A DNA stretch of 64,000 bases from assembly GCF_020379485.1 (NCBI RefSeq), contig NC_063446.1:10153597-10217596 (forward strand), read 5' to 3'. Positions 59,466-64,000 of the stretch are shown here, piece by piece; the stretch's first letter is position 1, and each line of letters begins with the position of its first letter. The DNA is from Brassica napus (Eukaryota; Streptophyta; Magnoliopsida; Brassicales; Brassicaceae). Both the position numbers and the translations under genes were made by a program. The notes under the pieces were generated by a model that saw nothing but the letters and a program-made list of their open reading frames with translations, was not told where the DNA came from and did not search any database.

Positions 59466-62378
59466 GAACAGTAACTCTCGAAACTTGTGCCTGGGAGCAA
59501 TTGTAAACCTTTTAAATTCATGAACTCATCTATGTTTACACCTTTATATATATATATTCTGTAGTTTAGTTTTTACTTTTTATTCAATATGGGCTGTTCT
59601 TTACAAACAGATAGGAAGCACATTACTCCCGATATGTGACCCAATCCCATGCCACATGTTCCTGTCAGAACGTTCCAAGAAGCATCCACAAAGCAGCGAT
59701 TGCCTTGTGGGATGATAGCTGGGGACAAAGCTGATTTCTTTAGAGTTGATACACAGTGCAAGGAGCACATGATTTGATATAGAATTCAAAAATTTAAACT
59801 CAAGAACAATTTTCTTATTGTTTTAAAAAATACCTTAAAACTAAAGCTCTCAGTCTCTAAACTCTTGTAAAGCTATGTCTTTGACATCTTTTTATATAGA
59901 ACTTATTTTTTTTAATATATCTAAATAACACCTAAATATATTATAAAAGTAAGATTGTCTTTAACTTGTATCTCAAATTTTCTTTTAATCCAAGATTTGA
60001 TGTCATGCATTTCCACTTATCCCAATATTTTATTATATTAAAAAAAACGAAGAGAGGAAGAGAGAGTTGAGAATCATGCCACTCTCGAACATGTGTTGTA
60101 GAATTGAAATTCAACGAAAATAAAATGTAAAAATAATTCCAAAAACACATATTTTTTATTAGGAATTCTTTAAACAATTTTGTACATACATATCGATTTT
60201 TAGTCTACCCGCTTTGCTTAGCTAAACACATTTTAATTAAATTTTTCAATTCATTCAACTATGAAACTTCAAAATCTTTTGTATTATTCTCTGAGAATTA
60301 CAATGTCAAAAACTCTAACTACCAACATTAGATAATACCAAAACATATATCAAATAATCTTCTTTTACTATCTAATATATAATTTATATATTTTTGTATC
60401 ACCAAATATTCTAATTTGTGATCTAATAATATTTTTAATGTTATCACGCCAAATAAATATGTGAAAATATTCTACAACAGCACGTTTTTACACTTTTTTA
60501 TTCTTTTGAAGTATATATTACACACCATCCTCTATATATAACACGGTATACACGAACAAAAATTTCATCCATGCAATAACCTATCAAGCTTTCCATTTCT
60601 TGAGTTACAATCTCTCTTTTTCATTATGCTTTACAACTCAAATTTATTAACTTTTACGCATAACATTCATCATACATCTCATCAAAATATTATTTTAATG
60701 TCCCCAAAATCAACTTACTATCAAACTAACATTTGTTACCGCTTTAAGGGCAACTTCTTCATTCAGTAAAGCTATGGTTTTGGAAACGGAGATAATTTCT
60801 TCTTGTTCCGCATATGTTACCGCAAAGTCACGGGAATAACAGAATTAGAGCTAGCTAATTGGAGATAGGTTAATGATTATGTAAACCTCTTAAAGAAACA
60901 GCTGTCGAGAGCTAAAGTTGGATCCAGATTGGTGTAGTTTGTCGTGTATTGGATTAAATTCCACATCCAATACTTCAACGCATTTTTGTCATAACTTTTG
61001 CTTTGCTTTTTTTTTTTTGAACGAAAAAAAAAACTTTCAGCGAAACTAAATTATTTTTGCGTTCTTAAGTCTTATAACCAAATTTAATATACAGCTAGTT
61101 AACTCAAAATTTCACCAAGAATTAAAATTTATGCTAGGTAAACTATAATTTGTGTTGGTTGATGTCTAACAAATAAAAAAGGAATTGACATGAAAAATCA
61201 GAGAATCCAAGGAAGCCTATTTGGTTTGCAACTATGTTTGGTGGGTACGTGATCAATTGGGATTGAGCGGACACCGTGATATACTTTTACACGATGCTTT
61301 TGTCGGCTCAAGTCTTACATTTACTGTTTTATTTTATTTTTGTCAAAGAAGAATAGAGCATTTGACTGTTTTGTTTAATTTTTACATTGTTTATTATTGT
61401 AAGAACAATGAGTACTATTTTTATTTCAAATTTCAAATTTTTAGTTTGTTTATGAGTCAAATAAAGTTTATTAATAATGACATTGTGCATAGTGAACTTT
61501 GAACATTAACTAGAAATTCCACATAACAATAATTGATCTAACGAAAAATAAATAGGGAGATACAAATTTATATAATTTGATGGTACGAATTAAAAATAGC
61601 AATAGATATTTAGATTATTAATTAACTAGAAAACATGAATCTAAAAACTATAAATATCAATCTTTGGGAAAAAGAGCACTAACACAAGTTGGGTGTAATA
61701 GTTTAACAACGTGCCATTTGTATATATTTGTTTTAACTAGATTGTATAGTAGTTAGGTCATTTTCCAATATCATTCAAAGTGATTTTTTATTATTATTGT
61801 TTTTTCATTAACCTTAGTGTATCTCAGTCCAAATATACAAATGAACAGTAAAAAGAAGTTAGTATCCATATGAATGTCTAAGAACATGTGACTTAATTTT
61901 GTATAACAGGTGAATTAAACATGAAACAAACATGTTGGCGTCTCAAACCTGTTTTTTTACCATTCGACCACAAAACCACAAACTTTTGTTGTTGCTTTTA
62001 GTATTTAATAATACAGTATCGAAAAATGTATAATTTGAAACAATGGCGATTCCGTAGAGATCTGGAGTCGGCCAGTGAAGCGCGCGGGTTTTGGTTTGTG
62101 TAAAGATAATCTAGCTAGTTGGGAATATATTTAAGTGGCTATTTTGTTGGATTTAAAATTGTAATAGTGCCGGTTAATTAATATAATAGTATATTATTTT
62201 CTAAAAACAGTGTATAATCTGACTCATGAACTGGCCTGTAATAGGCCATCCTAAACTTTGATATGATTGGCACCAAAAATTTCTGAACTTATGATATCTA
62301 GGTAATCAGATTCTCACTCTTTCTTAATGATTTTGGTTTTTTTTTTCTGCAAAACTCCTATGAGTTTCATAATCATAA
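59466..62378. other. intergenic, AT-rich
   Basis: No intact gene. It contains an RNase H remnant (59580-59770), a diverged copy of the dispersed repeat seen near 46200-46380 (59790-59950), and uniform AT-rich DNA. The 93-codon frame at 61221-61502 has no recognisable domain. Confidence 0.45.
59580..59770 (-). pseudogene. RNase H-like (RVT_3) remnant
   Basis: The minus strand reads QGNRCFVDASWNVLTGTCGM, the first beta-strand of the RNase H domain of LINE-type elements with its catalytic Asp (VDASW). The rest of the domain is missing. It is a separate fragment, not part of the adjacent LINE, whose own RNase H is at the other end. Confidence 0.55.
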
Positions 62379-62583
62379 GAGCACCATTATCGCATTGGGT
62401 TTCTTATTTTGTTTTTTTAAGAAGGAACTAACCGCGGGCCGCCACATATCAGTGGGGTCCGCAAACAGCACTAAAGACGCACCAAAGACATCTCTTATTT
62501 CGCTACTTCTGCATACGTTTTTTAAAAATTATGCGGGATCCATACCTTAAAACCTTTGTTTATATAGGGAGACAAAGGTGCTC
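62379..62583. mobile_element. Tourist-like MITE (TAA target site)
   Basis: Termini GAGCACCATTAT and, as complement of the right end, GAGCACCTTTGT. TAA on both sides (62376-62378 and 62584-62586) fits PIF/Harbinger insertion. It is 205 bp and non-coding. Confidence 0.7.
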
Positions 62584-62953
62584 TAAGTATTTTTCTACAT
62601 GCTAAGTATATATACCAATTCACGTTTTCGTATATGGAAATTCGTTTTAGTGTTACGAGTGAAAAGTTAATTCTATAGTTTACGTATTTCTCATAGATAA
62701 CTTTCAAAAAGAAAAGAATTCTTGATATGAGAACCAAAACAAATATGTAATACGAGAGAGAGAAAAAATAGCATAAGATATTATATTTCAAAAACAAAAT
62801 AGATTTTAAGAAGAAAATACATTTCAAAAGTAGGCCTATTCAAAAGTTTCTTTTTTTTAGAATAATATATTTCAACCGTTGATGAAGGAGAAATTAAAAT
62901 TCTCCCGTCTATATGTAAATCTGAACCACACTCTTGTTTTTTCCCTCCTTTAG

Positions 62954-63856
62954 CGCCTTTCTGTGGATGAACAAAAGGCAGCCAGGTTCAATGAACCTGT
63001 AAGTTCTACGTTCTTGTTTTATTATTAACATCATCATTCTTCATCAGCCGTATAAGCATGCTCATCAATATTCTAGTATATACCATAGATCTATGATTCT
63101 TTATGCATATATATACCTAACTACACGAATCATTTTATTTCTTGAATTTCTTATTACAATTAGAAATGTAATTTATTAATCTTTAAAATTTCCAGCGACT
63201 TATATGTACACTAAGCTGTGAAACTGCAGACAAACTGGGCTGAGAAAGAGAGAACTATCTATGGCTTCTTTGGCAACTCATCACTTCATCACCGTTATGA
63301 TCATGGTATGTTTCTTTTGTTCGACTATGTTTCTTTGTTCAACTCATCTTTTAAATGTGATGAGTAAAGTAAAAACGTTTTAGCTGCAATTTCCATTAGT
63401 TTCGCTGGAACAATATTTCAGATCTTATATTATGCTGACATTCTTTTTTACCATTCATACTACGTCGTCACAAATCACAATTATAAAGCTTCTTACAAAA
63501 AAATGTGTTTTTCTTTTCTTACAAAGCCAAATCTAAAATGCTCATTTTGCAAAAATGAATATTCATTTTACTTTTATATTGTAGAAGTATTCATTTTGCT
63601 TTTATTACGGCGGAATAAACACTATTTTTTCTTACTATTTTAGTTCAAATTTTTAATTATGTATGGTCTGGATATATAAGAAATGCCTGAGTCTGTAGGT
63701 AAACGTTTCATTTATTTTTAACTCCATGCAGGATCAGGCTCAAAAAACGGCGTAGAACCGAGTCCAAACATTATCTCATCAAAATATACTCAAGCGAGAG
63801 GATTGATCAATATGAATATGATCTATAAGATGTTCGTGTTTGATAGAATAATATGA
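62954..63856 (+). CDS. unrecognised gene, three candidate exons (3' part)
   Basis: Three open segments join with good splice signals and matching phases: 62954-62998 (RLSVDEQKAARFNEP), 63230-63305 (TNWAEKERTIYGFFGNSSLH...) and 63732-63856 (GSGSKNGVEPSPNIISSKYT...), ending in TGA. Codon content is better than the surrounding AT-rich DNA and each junction is AG/GT-bounded. No upstream exon with a start was found before 62954; a MITE and AT-rich DNA lie there. It is either the 3' end of a gene with a distant first exon or a truncated remnant. I do not recognise the family. Confidence 0.45.
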
Positions 63857-64000
63857 GTCATGACTTCGTGTCCACGGCTTGAAACAAGAAAAAGAGTTCC
63901 CCTTTCAGAAACTTCAATCTCTTTATTAAGAGAGCACAATAAACAAAATTTATATGTATTGTCTTCTTGCATTCTCATTTTGATTTTCTGTTTTTTCTTG

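Overview
The window is plant nuclear DNA from a crucifer (Brassicaceae), most likely the Brassica/Raphanus group. The evidence is multi-exon genes with GT-AG introns, AT-rich intergenic DNA, and protein sequences close to Arabidopsis thaliana chromosome 2 genes. The genes recognised, in order, are CCT1, VCC/DUF1218, UCC1, an EXS-family protein, a TraB-family protein, a ubiquitin-like protein, GLR3.5, GLR3.7 and MYB101. From memory these correspond to loci between about At2g32260 and At2g32460, so the window looks syntenic with that block, expanded by transposable elements. No bacterial, organellar or CRISPR features were seen.

Layout. 0-8 kb: 3' part of a choline-phosphate cytidylyltransferase gene, a VCC-type membrane protein, and an F-box/FBD gene with a Stowaway-like MITE in its first intron. 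8.7-13.5 kb: a Ty1/copia element with almost identical 307-bp LTRs but a broken gag-pol, inserted 20 bp beyond the stop codon of the uclacyanin gene. 13.5-17.7 kb: uclacyanin and a 13-exon EXS-domain transporter, both on the minus strand. 19-23.7 kb: two related non-autonomous Helitrons with their 5' ends facing each other. 24.3-27.7 kb: a TraB gene (plus) and a ubiquitin-like gene (minus). 28.2-37.0 kb: a compound Helitron cluster with repeated 5' termini and a captured RNase H fragment. It is interrupted by a 4-kb Mutator-like element full of AGACGACTT/AAGTCGTCT motifs, fold-back DNA and tandem arrays. 37.5-45.3 kb: a tandem pair of clade-3 glutamate-receptor-like channel genes. 46.8-48 kb: a small TIR element and an unexplained perfect 20-bp fold-back. 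49.1-50.9 kb: a MYB101-type R2R3-MYB with a miR159 site and an apparently premature stop. 51.5-59.5 kb: a SINE with intact target-site duplications, a retroposed 389-bp segment, and a full-length but disabled LINE. 59.5-64 kb: mostly empty AT-rich DNA, a Tourist-like MITE and a few exons of an unrecognised gene.

The genes do not form a pathway. They are independent housekeeping (CCT1), membrane (VCC, EXS, GLR), cell-surface copper protein (UCC1), organelle-contact (TraB) and pollen/GAMYB-type regulatory (MYB101) functions. The structural novelty lies in the transposable-element regions, above all 28-37 kb. All splice sites were placed by hand from reading frame and GT/GC-AG signals. Family names rest on remembered homologues and no search was run.
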